DNA of 64,000 bases from contig NZ_RAQC01000003.1 of the NCBI RefSeq assembly GCF_003610405.1, forward strand, positions 62,001-126,000, written 5' to 3'. Below, one piece after another: positions 53,679 to 63,811 of the stretch (position 1 is its first letter; each line of letters opens with the position of its first letter). The notes under the pieces were generated by a model. That model searched no databases. It was not told the origin of the DNA and was given only the letters and a program-made list of their open reading frames with translations. This DNA is from Microbacterium sp. AG238. GTDB taxonomy: Bacteria > Actinomycetota > Actinomycetes > Actinomycetales > Microbacteriaceae. The translations under genes and the position numbers were made by a program.

Positions 53679-53683
53679 GCTCC

Positions 53684-55045
53684 GTGGCGCTGTTCGGTAC
53701 GGACGGTGTTCGGGGGCTGGCCAACGGCCCCCTCACCGCCGAACTCGCACTCACCCTGGCCCAGGCGACTGCCGTCGTCCTGGGCCAGGGCCGTATCGCC
53801 GAGGCGCGCAAGTCCGCCGGCAAGCGGCTGACCGCTGTCGTGGCGCGTGACCCCCGCGTTTCGGGCGAGTTCCTCTCCGCCGCCGTGGCCGCTGGGCTCG
53901 CCTCCTCCGGGGTCGACGTGCTCGACGCGGGCGTTCTGCCCACCCCTGCTGCGGCGTTCCTCGTCGGCGACATCGACGCCGACTTCGGCGTCATGGTCTC
54001 GGCGTCCCACAACCCTGCTCCCGACAACGGCATCAAGATCTTCGCGCGCGGCGGCGTCAAGCTCCCCGACGAGGTCGAGCGCCGTATCGAAGAGGCCCTC
54101 ACCGGTCCCAAGCTCCAGCCGACGGGTGCCGCCGTCGGCCGCATCCGCGTGTTCGCCGACGCCGAGGACCGCTACGTCGTCCACCTTCTCGGCTCGCTGC
54201 CCCACACGCTCGACGGCATCCACGTCGTCATCGACTGCGCGCACGGCGCCGCGTCGGGGGTGTCTCCGCAGACGTTCCGAGACGCCGGTGCGAAGGTCAC
54301 CGTGATCGGTGCCGACCCCGACGGCCTCAACATCAACGACGGCGTCGGCTCGACCCACCTCGACCGCGTCGCGGCGGAGGTCATCCGCACCGGCGCCGAC
54401 ATCGGCATCGCCCACGACGGCGACGCCGACCGCTGCCTCGCCGTCGACGCCGACGGCCGCGTGATCGACGGCGACCAGATCATGGCCATCCTCGCGGTGG
54501 CGATGAAAGAACGCGGACGCCTGCCCTTCAACACCCTCGTCGCGACCGTGATGAGCAACCTCGGTCTGCACCGGGCGATGGCCGAACACGGCATCGCCGT
54601 CGAGCAGACCGCCGTCGGCGATCGCTACGTGCTCGAGCGGATGAATCAGGGCCGTTTCGGGCTCGGCGGCGAGCAGAGCGGGCATGTCATCATGAGCCGC
54701 TACGCGACGACCGGCGACGGCCTGCTGACGGGGCTCCACCTCGCCGCCGAGATGGCGCGCCAGCGCAAGACCGCTGCCGAGCTCGCATCCGTCATGACGG
54801 TGTATCCGCAGGTGCTCGTCAACGTTCGCGGCGTCGACCGCGACCGGGTCACGAGCGACGCGGGTGTCCAGGATGCCGTCGCCGCCGCGTCCGCGCGCCT
54901 CGGCGACTCCGGCCGCGTGCTGCTGCGCGCGTCGGGCACCGAGCCGCTCGTGCGGGTCATGGTCGAGGCGACGACGGAGGATGAGGCCCGGACGATCGCC
55001 GACGAGCTCGCCGGTGTCGTGGCCGACCGACTCTCCCTCAGCTGA
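53684..55045 (+). CDS. glmM: Phosphoglucosamine mutase
   Basis: A 453-residue alpha-D-phosphohexomutase that interconverts glucosamine-6-phosphate and glucosamine-1-phosphate, feeding UDP-GlcNAc and peptidoglycan. It begins [13 protein letters not shown]. The phosphoserine is S108 in [15 protein letters not shown]. The Mg site is [11 protein letters not shown], the sugar-binding loop is GGEQSGHVI, and the phosphate-binding segment is [12 protein letters not shown]. The GTG at 53684 is 5 bp after rpsI. The 3' end overlaps the opposing flavoprotein gene by 8 bp. Confidence 0.97.
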   Translation: MALFGTDGVRGLANGPLTAELALTLAQATAVVLGQGRIAEARKSAGKRLTAVVARDPRVSGEFLSAAVAAGLASSGVDVLDAGVLPTPAAAFLVGDIDADFGVMVSASHNPAPDNGIKIFARGGVKLPDEVERRIEEALTGPKLQPTGAAVGRIRVFADAEDRYVVHLLGSLPHTLDGIHVVIDCAHGAASGVSPQTFRDAGAKVTVIGADPDGLNINDGVGSTHLDRVAAEVIRTGADIGIAHDGDADRCLAVDADGRVIDGDQIMAILAVAMKERGRLPFNTLVATVMSNLGLHRAMAEHGIAVEQTAVGDRYVLERMNQGRFGLGGEQSGHVIMSRYATTGDGLLTGLHLAAEMARQRKTAAELASVMTVYPQVLVNVRGVDRDRVTSDAGVQDAVAAASARLGDSGRVLLRASGTEPLVRVMVEATTEDEARTIADELAGVVADRLSLS

Positions 55046-56252
55046 TCCGTCCCCGCTGCTCCGCCTCGTCCGTCGGCGCTTCGGCGAGGACGAGGCGCGC
55101 GGCATCCGTGGCGCCGGCGACGTTCCACAGCAGCACGCCGACCGGCGCGCCCGACTCGTCACGGTAGTACACGACCGTGCGGGCGCCCGCTTCGTCGTCA
55201 CCGACCTCGACGACGAGCGTGTCGAGGTCGGGATCGAGCGTCCCGACGGCCTCCCACCGCACGCCGAACACCTGCGAGTAGAAGTACGGGGTGTGCCGGT
55301 ACGCCTCGCCGCTGCCGGCCATCGACCGTCCGGCCGCACGGCCCATCTCCTGGGCGTTGTCCACGTGCTCCACCCGGGTGCGTCCCAGCAGACGGTCGGG
55401 GTAGGAGGCGATGTCGCCGGCGGCCCAGATCGCGTCGTCGGAGGTGGCGAGGGACTCATCGACCACGACACCGTCGTCGACGGTGAGTCCGGCCTGTTCG
55501 GCGAGGTCTGTCACGGGCGAGACCCCGAGCCCGAGCACGACGGCGTCACCGCGCAGCCGCGACCCGTCATCGAGCACGACGTCGAGCACAGCATCCGGTC
55601 CGTCCGCGTCGGACTCGCCCGCCACCACCTCGTCGACTCGGCGACCGGCGATGAGACGCACGCCGGCGTCACGGAACAAGCCCTCGTAGCGGTCGGCGAG
55701 CTGCGGCGGGAATGTGCCGTCGCCCAGCGTCTGGCTCGGGAAGACCAGGTCGACCTCGACGTCGTTCTGCACGAGCCCCGCGGCCAGCTCGGCGCCGATG
55801 TAGCCGCCGCCGACGACCACGATCCGGCGGGCCTCGGTCGCGAGCTCGCGCAGTCGGCGATAGTCCTCCGCGGAGCGGAAGAACAGCACCCGGTCGCTGT
55901 CGGGCGCGTCGACCTCGTGCGGGCGTGAGCCCGTCGCGAGGAGCAGCCGGCGATAGCCGACGCGTTCGCCGTCGCCGACCAGCACCGTCCGTCCGTCGCG
56001 ATCGATCTCGGTGACGACGGCCTTCAGGCGGATGTCGGCGCGGGTGTCCTCCGCCGTGCCGAGCGGAACCTGGTCCCACGTGAAGTCGGGGTCGGTCCAC
56101 AGCTTCTTCGACAGCGCCGGGCGCGTGTAGGGCTCGTCGACGTCCGCACTGAGGATGCCGATCGTTGCGTTGTCGTCGATCTCGCGGATGCCGCGGGCCG
56201 CCGCATCCGCGACCATCCCGCCACCGACGATGAGGTAGTCGTAGCTCTGCAT
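55038..56252 (-). CDS. FAD/NAD(P)-dependent oxidoreductase, ferredoxin reductase-like
   Basis: A 404-residue two-dinucleotide-binding flavoprotein. The FAD loop is at the N-terminus ([10 protein letters not shown], with Ala/Val replacing the more usual Gly-rich spacing). The NAD(P) loop [16 protein letters not shown] is near residue 150. [16 protein letters not shown] (near 280) is the second FAD-contact motif. The C-terminal dimer-type domain resembles apoptosis-inducing factor and rubredoxin/ferredoxin reductases. The electron acceptor is unknown; no ferredoxin or oxygenase gene is adjacent. Confidence 0.88.
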   Translation of the reverse strand: MQSYDYLIVGGGMVADAAARGIREIDDNATIGILSADVDEPYTRPALSKKLWTDPDFTWDQVPLGTAEDTRADIRLKAVVTEIDRDGRTVLVGDGERVGYRRLLLATGSRPHEVDAPDSDRVLFFRSAEDYRRLRELATEARRIVVVGGGYIGAELAAGLVQNDVEVDLVFPSQTLGDGTFPPQLADRYEGLFRDAGVRLIAGRRVDEVVAGESDADGPDAVLDVVLDDGSRLRGDAVVLGLGVSPVTDLAEQAGLTVDDGVVVDESLATSDDAIWAAGDIASYPDRLLGRTRVEHVDNAQEMGRAAGRSMAGSGEAYRHTPYFYSQVFGVRWEAVGTLDPDLDTLVVEVGDDEAGARTVVYYRDESGAPVGVLLWNVAGATDAARLVLAEAPTDEAEQRGRIS

Positions 56253-56336
56253 GCCGCCACGCTAGAGGCCGGCGGTGGGCGATCCCACGCCGTGCCCTCG
56301 AAGCGACGGGCGCGTAAGATGCTCCGCCCGAGAATC

Positions 56337-56376
56337 CACTGCCCGGACGCTCTTCCCCAATCGCGTCCGGGCAGTG
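56337..56376. other. Perfect 14-bp stem-loop between divergent genes
   Basis: CACTGCCCGGACGC and its exact complement flank a 12-nt loop. It has the form of an intrinsic terminator, but both annotated neighbours point away from it, so it would end an unrecognised transcript, insulate the two promoters, or be a leader structure. No T tract is present. Confidence 0.7.
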
Positions 56377-56507
56377 AACCAGCCCGTCCCGCCACTTCCC
56401 CGGGCGGCAGTCGGACCCGAGCAACGAGCCTCATCGGATGTCGGCCCGCTCGGTCTCGGAACGAGATTCACAGTATTGCGTGACGGCGGCGAAGGTGACG
56501 GCTTCGG

Positions 56508-56528
56508 GCAACGTTGAGTCAACGTTGC
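56508..56528. promoter_or_regulatory. Perfect palindrome, candidate operator
   Basis: The arms GCAACGTTGA and TCAACGTTGC are exact complements around a single G, 149 bp upstream of the GH71 start. Long perfect symmetry suggests a binding site for a dimeric regulator such as a TetR- or GntR-type protein; the regulator is not in the window. Confidence 0.6.
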
Positions 56529-56676
56529 GGTTGTCTTCGTGGCGTCTTGCGGTTCGGTTCCGGCCACGGGCATTTGGCGGGATCGGGGCTTCGTGGCACA
56601 CTCGTGGGGATTGCTGGGGGAGGGACTCGGCGGGCGGTATGTGCCCGTCGAGATGATTGTTACCCACGAGGAAGAC

Positions 56677-58698
56677 ATGAAACCCGACAATCAAGAACCC
56701 CGGAACTCGCGCCGACGACGTTGGACGCGAGGCCTTCTCGCGACCCTGTCCACGGCCGCGCTCGTGCTCGGCGCTGCGGCCACGGCCCAGGCCGCAGACG
56801 AGGTCGCCCCGCAGGCGGCGACGCCCCGACCCGTGACCGTGACGCTGTCGGCGAGCGACCTCGCCACCGTGTCGTCCCGCTCGTCGCGGACCGTCCTGCG
56901 GAACCAAGCGCTGAGCGCCACGTCCACCCAAGACCGGGCCTATGCCCGCTTCACCCTGCCGGAAGACGTCGACACCACCCGACCCGTCACTGCGTCGCTG
57001 TCGCTGACCGTGCGGTACACGAACGCGACGACGGCCGGCGTCGACGTCTTCGCCGAGGGCGGCGCCTGGTCGGGGAAGACGCTGACCTACGCGAACCGCC
57101 CCTCCGAAGGCGGCGACCGGCTCGTCCGATCCAGCCGGACCGCACGCACGGGGGCGACGCTGACGATGTCGCTCGGCGACGTGGTGCAGGACGTGCGCGA
57201 CGGCGAGCTGTCGCTGAGGGTGGCGTACCGGCAGAAGAGCGTCTCGACGCTGTTCCACCGCACCGGTGACAAGGCGCCCTCGCTGAAGCTGACCTACACG
57301 CCGAAGCCCGCGGGCACCCCTTCCCCGGAGCCGCCCTCCGCGCCGGAGCCCACTCCCGCTCCAGAACCGAGCACGCCGCCGACGGTCGACACGTCCCGCA
57401 TGGTGTTCGCGCACTACTTCCCGCCCTACCCGATCTCGATCGACAATCGTCCGGCCGACAGCGACTACTACGCACGCAACTATCTGGACCCCGAGGGTGA
57501 GAACGGCAAGCACGCCGAGTACGGCGGGCTGCTGCGCGACCGGCCGCTCGCGGTCGCGCCGTCGGGCTCGTCGACGTGGCGCGTCGACAATCTGCGACGC
57601 GAGGTGTCACAGGCGCAGAGCGCGGGGATCGACGGCTTCACCGTCAACATCATGAGCGTCAGCGGCACCAACTGGGACGCCGCGAAGAACCTCTTCACCG
57701 CGGCTGAGCGCCAGGGCCGATTCGCTGCGGTGCCGATGATCGATGCCTCGGCATCGGTGGCCGGCGTCGACCCCGAGACCGTGGCGGACCGCCTGGCGGA
57801 GCTCTACCGCTCGGCGGCGGCGTTCCGGGTCGGTGACCGGATGCTCCTGTCGTCGTTCGCAGCCGAGAAGCAGAGCGTCGACTGGTGGTCGCGCATCATC
57901 CAACGTCTGCAGCGTGTGCACGGTGTGCCGATCACCTTCCAGGCCGTGTTCCTCAATGCCTCCGACGCGAACATGTCTGCGTTCCGTGACATCGCAGACG
58001 GCTACGGCAACTGGGGCGTGCGCAGCGAATGGCACACCTCGAACGGGCCCGACTACGCCGCTCGCGCCGCTGCTCTGGGCAAGACGTGGATGGCCCCGGT
58101 CTCCGTGCAGGACTACCGTCCGCGCGCCGGCGTGTTCGCCGAGTCGGGCAACACCGACAACCTCCGGGCGTCGTGGCGGCGCGCGATCGAATCGGGGGCG
58201 CAGTACGTGCAGCTGGTCACGTGGAACGACTACAGCGAGAGCACGCAGTTCGCGCCGTCCGCTGACCACGGTGACACGTTCCTCGACATCAGTCGGCCCT
58301 ACCTCGACTGGTTCCACAGCGGTGCGCAGCCCCGGGTGACTGAGGACCAGGCGTTCCTCGTGCACCGCACCCAGTTCGTCGGTGCCCGGCCGGCCCTCAG
58401 CCATCTGCTGGCGGCGCCGACGCTCGGCGGCACGTCGAGCAGCCCCACGGACGAGGTCGAGGCGGTCGTCTACCTGACCGCTCCGGCCACGCTCACCGTC
58501 AGCGTGGGTGGCGTGGCCACGCGCTTCGAAGCCCCCGCCGGGCGGTCGGTGTACACGGTGCCGCTCCGCGAGGGTACGGTGTCTGCGACCATCGAGCGCT
58601 CGGGACAGCGCGTGGTGTCATTGACGTCGCCCTACCGCGTCGTCGGGACTCCGGAGGTGCAGGACCTCAGCTACTACGGGGTCAGCAGCGTCGGCTGA
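56677..58698 (+). CDS. Secreted GH71 alpha-1,3-glucanase (mutanase) with N-terminal carbohydrate-binding-like domain
   Basis: A 673-residue exported protein. The signal peptide (about residues 1-40) has an RRRRW start, a hydrophobic Leu/Ala core and Ala-x-Ala. A beta-sandwich module of the DNRLRE/CBM-like kind follows (about 45-210), then a Pro-rich linker with repeated E-P-x-P. The GH71 barrel (about 245-570) begins MVFAHYFPPYPIS and has AQSAGIDGFTVNIMS and VQLVTWNDYSEST. A C-terminal sandwich domain closes it. GH71 enzymes cut alpha-1,3-glucan of fungal walls or dental mutan. The ATG at 56677 has GAGGAAG. Its 3' end overlaps the opposing kinase gene by 81 bp. Confidence 0.85.
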   Translation: MKPDNQEPRNSRRRRWTRGLLATLSTAALVLGAAATAQAADEVAPQAATPRPVTVTLSASDLATVSSRSSRTVLRNQALSATSTQDRAYARFTLPEDVDTTRPVTASLSLTVRYTNATTAGVDVFAEGGAWSGKTLTYANRPSEGGDRLVRSSRTARTGATLTMSLGDVVQDVRDGELSLRVAYRQKSVSTLFHRTGDKAPSLKLTYTPKPAGTPSPEPPSAPEPTPAPEPSTPPTVDTSRMVFAHYFPPYPISIDNRPADSDYYARNYLDPEGENGKHAEYGGLLRDRPLAVAPSGSSTWRVDNLRREVSQAQSAGIDGFTVNIMSVSGTNWDAAKNLFTAAERQGRFAAVPMIDASASVAGVDPETVADRLAELYRSAAAFRVGDRMLLSSFAAEKQSVDWWSRIIQRLQRVHGVPITFQAVFLNASDANMSAFRDIADGYGNWGVRSEWHTSNGPDYAARAAALGKTWMAPVSVQDYRPRAGVFAESGNTDNLRASWRRAIESGAQYVQLVTWNDYSESTQFAPSADHGDTFLDISRPYLDWFHSGAQPRVTEDQAFLVHRTQFVGARPALSHLLAAPTLGGTSSSPTDEVEAVVYLTAPATLTVSVGGVATRFEAPAGRSVYTVPLREGTVSATIERSGQRVVSLTSPYRVVGTPEVQDLSYYGVSSVG

Positions 58699-60123
58699 CG
58701 CTCCGGGACGCCGCGCCCCGGGCGCCGCGGCGTCCGGGGCGCCGCTGCTGCGTCCCCGGCCGCGTCGGCCGCTCTCGGGCACCACCGAGTACGTCGAGTA
58801 GCTGCGGCGGTCCGCGCGCGTGGGTCGTGCCAGATTGAGCACGACACCATGGATCGTCGCGCCCACCGAGGCCAGCCGGGCGGTCGCCCGCCGGACGTCG
58901 CGCTCGCGGACGCGTCCGGCGCCGACGACCAGCACCGCGCCACCGAAGACGCGAGCCAGGACGGCTGCGTCGGCGACCGGGTGAATCGGGGGCGCATCGA
59001 TGATCACGATGTCGTGCGCGGCGCGCAGGCTCTCGAGCAGCTCGAGTGCACGCTCGGATTCGAGCAGTTCGGACGGGTTGGGCGGCACCGGTCCGGCCAG
59101 CAGAACATGCAGCCGTTCCGGCCCCCACGCGACGAGAGCGTCGTCGAGCGTCGCCTCGCGTGCGATGACGCTGGTGAATCCGAGATCGGGGGGAAGGTCC
59201 AGGATTCGGCTGAGACTCGGGCGACGCAGGTCCGCCTCCACGAGACACACCGAAGCGCCGGTGGCGGCGAGAGCGACGGCGGCGTTGGCAGCGGTCGTGC
59301 TCTTCCCTTCGCTGGGGACCGAGGACGTGAAGACGAACACCCGGTGGTCCTGCGAGGCCTGAACGAAACGGAGATTGCCCCGGAGGCGGCGATAGTCCTC
59401 CGATCGTAGAGAATGCGGCGCGGTCAGCAGGGCGAGCGGCGCCCGATCCGCGGTGCGGTCGGTGCTCACGGTGCCGATGACGGCAGCCCCGGCGGCCTCC
59501 TCGGCCTGCTCCACGGTGCGGACTCGCGAGCCGAACATCAACCGCAACAGGATGATGGCAGCCGCGGCGACGAGTCCGCCCAACGCACCGAGGATCACGA
59601 GCATGGGCGTGTGCGGCGCGGAGGGCGAATTCGGCGGCACAGCGTTTTCGACGACGCGCAACCGGACCGGCGAAGTGCCGTCGACCTGGGGCGAGAGCGT
59701 GGGCACGACCTCGGCGAGCTTTGCCGCGACGAGGTTCGCGATGCGAGCGGCCTCCCGCGGAGACGGATCCACCGCCGAGATCGAGATCATCGAGGTGTTC
59801 AGCGGCACCGAGGTCGACACACGCGAGCGCAGCTTGGCCGTCGAGTCGGACAACCCGAGCTCGTCGATGACCGGCGCGAGGACGATCTCGCGCGTCGCGA
59901 CGGTGCTGAGATTGCGTGCCTGCTGCTGGGAGAAGTTGCTGCCCTGCGCGAGCTCGCCCGTCGTCGAGCTGCCGGTCACAGCGACGAACACGTCGGCCCG
60001 TGCCGTGTATTCCCGCGGCACCGTCCAGGCGTATGCCAGCCCGGCCGCGGCGCCTAGCGCCACCAGCACGATCACCGTCATCCAGTGATATCGGATCACC
60101 CGTAGAACACGGCTGGACTCCAT
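58618..60123 (-). CDS. Polysaccharide co-polymerase/tyrosine autokinase (Wzc/CpsCD-like), copy 2
   Basis: A 501-residue fused Wzz-BY-kinase, similar in layout to the copy at 44902-46440. Helices near residues 12-32 and 175-195 bracket the extracytoplasmic chain-length domain. The kinase has Walker A SVPSEGKST (about 266-274), A' LVEADLRRP and Walker B IVIIDAPPIHPV. The C-terminal tail has only a short RRSYSTYSVV in place of a large tyrosine cluster. The ATG at 60123 follows GGGGGAC. An alternative at 60135 adds four residues. It is divergent from the polymerase gene. No phosphatase gene is adjacent to this copy. Confidence 0.88.
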   Translation of the reverse strand: MESSRVLRVIRYHWMTVIVLVALGAAAGLAYAWTVPREYTARADVFVAVTGSSTTGELAQGSNFSQQQARNLSTVATREIVLAPVIDELGLSDSTAKLRSRVSTSVPLNTSMISISAVDPSPREAARIANLVAAKLAEVVPTLSPQVDGTSPVRLRVVENAVPPNSPSAPHTPMLVILGALGGLVAAAAIILLRLMFGSRVRTVEQAEEAAGAAVIGTVSTDRTADRAPLALLTAPHSLRSEDYRRLRGNLRFVQASQDHRVFVFTSSVPSEGKSTTAANAAVALAATGASVCLVEADLRRPSLSRILDLPPDLGFTSVIAREATLDDALVAWGPERLHVLLAGPVPPNPSELLESERALELLESLRAAHDIVIIDAPPIHPVADAAVLARVFGGAVLVVGAGRVRERDVRRATARLASVGATIHGVVLNLARPTRADRRSYSTYSVVPESGRRGRGRSSGAPDAAAPGARRPGASADAADPVVAEVLHLRSPDDAVGRRQ

Positions 60124-60222
60124 AGCGTCCCCCATTCGCGCGTCGACGAAGCGACGCGGCCCCAATATGCCGCGTGCGAACACGCGGACCCCCGTCTGAC
60201 ATGATATGCGAGGGGGAGGCTC

Positions 60223-61743
60223 GTGGGGAAGCAGACCGGAACGATCGGCGAGACGTCGTTGCGCGGCGGCGCGCGCATCGCACTCGTCGCGCTGTCGATC
60301 GGCGTGCTGAGCGTCGTGATGCCGCTCGCTCTGGTGTCCGACATCCCCGACCGGGGACGAAGCGAGGCGTGGGTCGTCACGCTGCTGATCATGATCTACG
60401 GCGGCATCCGGCTCTCGCTGTCGTGGGTGTCGGGCAGCCCCCACCTGTTCGACTTCTTCTTCTGGGTGTTCGCATACATCTTCATGGGGCTGGCGCCGAC
60501 CGCGCAGATCCGCGCCGACGCGGTCTCGACAACGACCCCCGGCATCGATCCGGCCTTCGATCTGCCGACGGCAGGGATCGTCGCCCTCGGCATCGCCTGT
60601 TACGAGGTCGCGCGTGCCGCATGGATGCTGCGGCAACATGCGCGTCCGCCGCATGCGGGGCAGGCGCCCCGACCGGTCAGCGCGGCACGGACCGTCGGAC
60701 TCGCGGTGGTCGGGCTCGGTATCAGCGTGTTCTTCGTCGCGCAGCTCGGCCCCGCCGCGGCCCTCGGCAGCCGCGAGGCGGCTTTCGCGGCTCGCGAGGC
60801 GCGCTGGCCCGACCCTGCCGTGCGTGCCGTCATGTACGCGGCGTCGGTCTACCCGCTGCTCATCGCGACCGGTGCGCTGGCGCAGCTGCGACGAGTCGCG
60901 GTCTCACGGGCCGCACGCATCGCGTACACGGTCGCGGCTCTCGCCGCCTCGGTCGTCCTGCTCCTGATCGTGAACCCGGTCGCGAGCGCGCGGTACACCT
61001 TCGGAACCGTCGCCGTCGCGCTGGCGATCTTCGCCGGCGCGGCCTCCACCCGCCTCCGAGCCCGCCTCACGATGCTCGCCGCGATCGTGGCGTTCCTGTT
61101 CCTCTTCCCGATCGCCGACGCCTTCCGCACCGATGAGGTGCGGGTCAACCGGACCAGCTTCTTCGGCGAGTATCTGGCGAACCCCGATTACGACGCGTTC
61201 TGGCAGGTGGCGAACTCGCTCGCCTACTGGCTCGACGGCCTCGTGGAGCCGGCTCGACAGTTCCTCGGCAGCATCCTGTTCTGGGTGCCGCGGTCGATCT
61301 GGCCCGACAAGCCCACCGACACCGGCATCGTGCTCGCCGAGTACCGGGGATACAGCTTCGACAACCTCTCGGCGCCGGTGTGGGCGGAGGCCATGGTCAA
61401 CGGCGGCATCGTCGCCGTCGTCATCGTCTTCGTCGGACTGGGCATCGTGCTGCGGGTGATGGACGTCAGGATCGTGACGGCATTCGCTTCCGGCGGCGTC
61501 TGGGCGATCGCCGGGGCGGTCCTGCCGGTATACATGACGATCCTGATGCGCGGCTCGCTGCTCCAGGCAACCGGTGCGACGACCGTGATGATCGTCTGCC
61601 TCCTCCTCGTCGCCGGGCGGGTGCATTCACCCGGCGACGGGGAGGAGGCGCCGCTCGGACCGAGCCGCGCAGGATCAGGCGGCGCGGAGCTCGGCGTGGC
61701 TGCGCCGGTACCAGGCGATGGTCCGGGCCAGCCCGCCGCGTAG
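60223..61743 (+). CDS. Oligosaccharide repeat-unit polymerase (Wzy-like membrane protein)
   Basis: A 506-residue polytopic protein with about twelve hydrophobic helices and a short charged tail. A large loop with NRTSFFGEYLANPDYDAFWQ precedes RSIWPDKPTDTGIVLAEYRG, a pattern found in O-antigen/exopolysaccharide polymerases. It would join lipid-linked repeat units outside the membrane with the Wzz-type kinase setting length. The GTG at 60223 has GGGGGAGG. Its 3' end overlaps fcl by 69 bp. Wzy proteins are poorly conserved, so the call is from topology and context. Confidence 0.75.
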   Translation: MGKQTGTIGETSLRGGARIALVALSIGVLSVVMPLALVSDIPDRGRSEAWVVTLLIMIYGGIRLSLSWVSGSPHLFDFFFWVFAYIFMGLAPTAQIRADAVSTTTPGIDPAFDLPTAGIVALGIACYEVARAAWMLRQHARPPHAGQAPRPVSAARTVGLAVVGLGISVFFVAQLGPAAALGSREAAFAAREARWPDPAVRAVMYAASVYPLLIATGALAQLRRVAVSRAARIAYTVAALAASVVLLLIVNPVASARYTFGTVAVALAIFAGAASTRLRARLTMLAAIVAFLFLFPIADAFRTDEVRVNRTSFFGEYLANPDYDAFWQVANSLAYWLDGLVEPARQFLGSILFWVPRSIWPDKPTDTGIVLAEYRGYSFDNLSAPVWAEAMVNGGIVAVVIVFVGLGIVLRVMDVRIVTAFASGGVWAIAGAVLPVYMTILMRGSLLQATGATTVMIVCLLLVAGRVHSPGDGEEAPLGPSRAGSGGAELGVAAPVPGDGPGQPAA

Positions 61744-62661
61744 CCCGATGCTCGGCGTCCAGCCCGTCGAGCGCAGCAGTGAGATGTCGAGGAGCTTCTG
61801 CGGAGTGCCATCGGGCTTGGTCGTGTCCCAGCGCGTCTCTCCGCGGTAGCCCGTGATCGTCGCGATCTGCTCGGCGACCTCGCGGATCGTCGTGTCCTGA
61901 CCGGTGCCGATGTTCACGTGAGAGGCCCCGTCGTAATGCTCCATGAGGTGCACGATCGCCGAGGCCAGGTCGTCGGCGTGCATGAACTCCCGACGCGGCG
62001 TGCCCGACCCCCAGTTGGTGACCACCGCGCTGCCGAGCGCGGCGGCCTCATCGTAGCGACGGATGAGCGCGGGCAGTACGTGGGATCCGAGCGGCGAGAA
62101 GTTGTCGTTCGGTCCGTACAGGTTCGTCGGCATGACGGAGATCCAAGGGAGACCGTGCTGTCGCCGCACGGCTTGGACGTTCAGGATTCCGGCGATCTTC
62201 GCGATGGCATAGGCGTCGTTCGTCGGCTCGAGATGGCCGGTGAGAAGACTGTCCTCGCGCAGTGGCTGCGGCGCGAACTTCGGGTAGATGCACGACGATC
62301 CGAGGAAGACCAGCCGCTCGACTCCCACTTCGGCCGCGGCATCCATCACGTTGGACTGGATCCGGATGTTGATGCTCAGGAAGTCGGCCGGATAGGTGCT
62401 GTTCGCGAGGATGCCGCCCACCTTCGCCGCGGCCAGCACGACGTAGCGCGGGCGGTGCGCGCGGAAGAATCGGAAGACGTCCCCGCGTTCGGTGAGATCC
62501 AGTTCGGCTGAGGTGCGGGTGAGGAGGCGGTCGAAGCCCTCGGCTTCGAGTCGACGGACCACCGCGCTGCCGGCCAGGCCTCGATGACCCGCGACGAAGA
62601 ACGTCGCGTGCCGATCGAGCCGGGTCGGGTCGAATGCGAGCCCGTCGCTCACGCGGCCCAT
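61675..62661 (-). CDS. fcl: GDP-L-fucose synthase
   Basis: A 328-residue NADP-dependent epimerase-reductase of the extended SDR family. The N-terminal loop is [31 protein letters not shown] and the catalytic YAIAKIAG (YxxxK) are diagnostic of WcaG/Fcl. It converts GDP-4-keto-6-deoxymannose to GDP-L-fucose for polysaccharide synthesis. The ATG at 62661 overlaps the gmd stop by 13 bp. The 3' end overlaps the opposing polymerase gene. Confidence 0.95.
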   Translation of the reverse strand: MGRVSDGLAFDPTRLDRHATFFVAGHRGLAGSAVVRRLEAEGFDRLLTRTSAELDLTERGDVFRFFRAHRPRYVVLAAAKVGGILANSTYPADFLSINIRIQSNVMDAAAEVGVERLVFLGSSCIYPKFAPQPLREDSLLTGHLEPTNDAYAIAKIAGILNVQAVRRQHGLPWISVMPTNLYGPNDNFSPLGSHVLPALIRRYDEAAALGSAVVTNWGSGTPRREFMHADDLASAIVHLMEHYDGASHVNIGTGQDTTIREVAEQIATITGYRGETRWDTTKPDGTPQKLLDISLLRSTGWTPSIGLRGGLARTIAWYRRSHAELRAA

Positions 62662-63674
62662 CCCGAGAGGGCGACCGTATCGATCCACGGGCGACCCGCG
62701 AACTCGAGGGCGCGGATGTCGGCGTCCACCATGATGCGTGCGAGCTCCAGCGGGCCGACCGTGGCCTTCCAGCCGAGCTTCTCCTCGGCCTTGCTCGGGT
62801 CTCCGATCAGCGCGTCGACCTCGGTCGGACGCAGGTAGCGCTCGTCGAAGCGGACATGGCGCCGCCAATCGAGACCCGCGTGGGCGAAGGCCGCTTCGAG
62901 GAAGTCGCGAACGGTGATGCCGATGCCGGTCGCGAGCACGAAGTCCTCCGGCTCGTCGGCCTGCAGCATCCGCCACATCCCCTCGACGTACTCGGCGGCG
63001 TAGCCCCAGTCGCGGACGGCGTCGATGTTGCCGAGGTACACGTGGTCCTGAACGCCGAGCTTGATCGCTGCCACGGCGCGCGTGATCTTGCGGGTCACGA
63101 ATGTCTCGCCTCGGCGGGGCGACTCGTGGTTGAAGAGGATGCCGTTGACCGCGAACATGTCGTAGGCCTCGCGGTAGTTCTTCGTGATCCAGTAGCTGTA
63201 GAGCTTCGCGGCGGCATACGGCGAGCGCGGGTAGAACGGCGTGGTCTCGCTCTGCGGCGGAGGCGTGGCGCCGTACAGCTCGGAGGAGGACGCCTGGTAG
63301 AAGCGGGCCCGGACCCCTGACATGCGCACGGCATCCAGGAGCCGCACCGAGCCGGTTCCGGTGGTGTCAGCGGTGTGCTCGGGCTCGTCGAACGACACGC
63401 GCACGTGCGACTGCGCACCGAGGTTGTAGACCTCGTCCGGCTGGATCTGCGCGAGCAGCGTCGTCATGCGGACGCCGTCGCTGAGATCGCCGTAGTGCAG
63501 GAAGAGGCGTGCCCCCACCTCGTGCGGGTCGACGTACAGGTGGTCGATGCGCGACGTGTTGAACGTCGACGCCCGCCGCACCAGGCCGTGGACCTCGTAG
63601 CCCTTCGCGAGCAGGAGCTCGGCGAGATAGGACCCGTCCTGGCCCGTGATGCCGGTGATGAATGCACGCTTCAT
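62649..63674 (-). CDS. gmd: GDP-mannose 4,6-dehydratase
   Basis: A 341-residue extended SDR. The start [20 protein letters not shown] is the GMD signature. [28 protein letters not shown] and [10 protein letters not shown] (YxxxK) follow, then [17 protein letters not shown]. It makes GDP-4-keto-6-deoxymannose from GDP-mannose, the substrate of the coupled Fcl. The ATG at 63674 gives the standard N-terminus. It is downstream of a glycosyltransferase gene on the same strand. Confidence 0.96.
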   Translation of the reverse strand: MKRAFITGITGQDGSYLAELLLAKGYEVHGLVRRASTFNTSRIDHLYVDPHEVGARLFLHYGDLSDGVRMTTLLAQIQPDEVYNLGAQSHVRVSFDEPEHTADTTGTGSVRLLDAVRMSGVRARFYQASSSELYGATPPPQSETTPFYPRSPYAAAKLYSYWITKNYREAYDMFAVNGILFNHESPRRGETFVTRKITRAVAAIKLGVQDHVYLGNIDAVRDWGYAAEYVEGMWRMLQADEPEDFVLATGIGITVRDFLEAAFAHAGLDWRRHVRFDERYLRPTEVDALIGDPSKAEEKLGWKATVGPLELARIMVDADIRALEFAGRPWIDTVALSGWAA

Positions 63675-63811
63675 GAGCGTTCTCCCCCAAAGCCTCGGCG
63701 CTGCAGCCCCGTCGCGCGACCCGAGCGGACCCCTCCGCTCGGCGCGTGCCGATCCCCAAATCGACGGTGTTGCGAGTATAGGGATGTCGAGCTGTCCACC
63801 ACAAGCGCGGG

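Larger units (their letters stand above)
56253..56676. other. Divergent intergenic region with a hairpin and a perfect palindrome
   Basis: This 424-bp gap between the flavoprotein and GH71 starts holds a 14-bp perfect stem-loop (56337-56376) and a 21-bp perfect palindrome (56508-56528). An in-frame extension of GH71 upstream of 56677 exists but does not look like protein. No small gene is evident. Confidence 0.55.
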
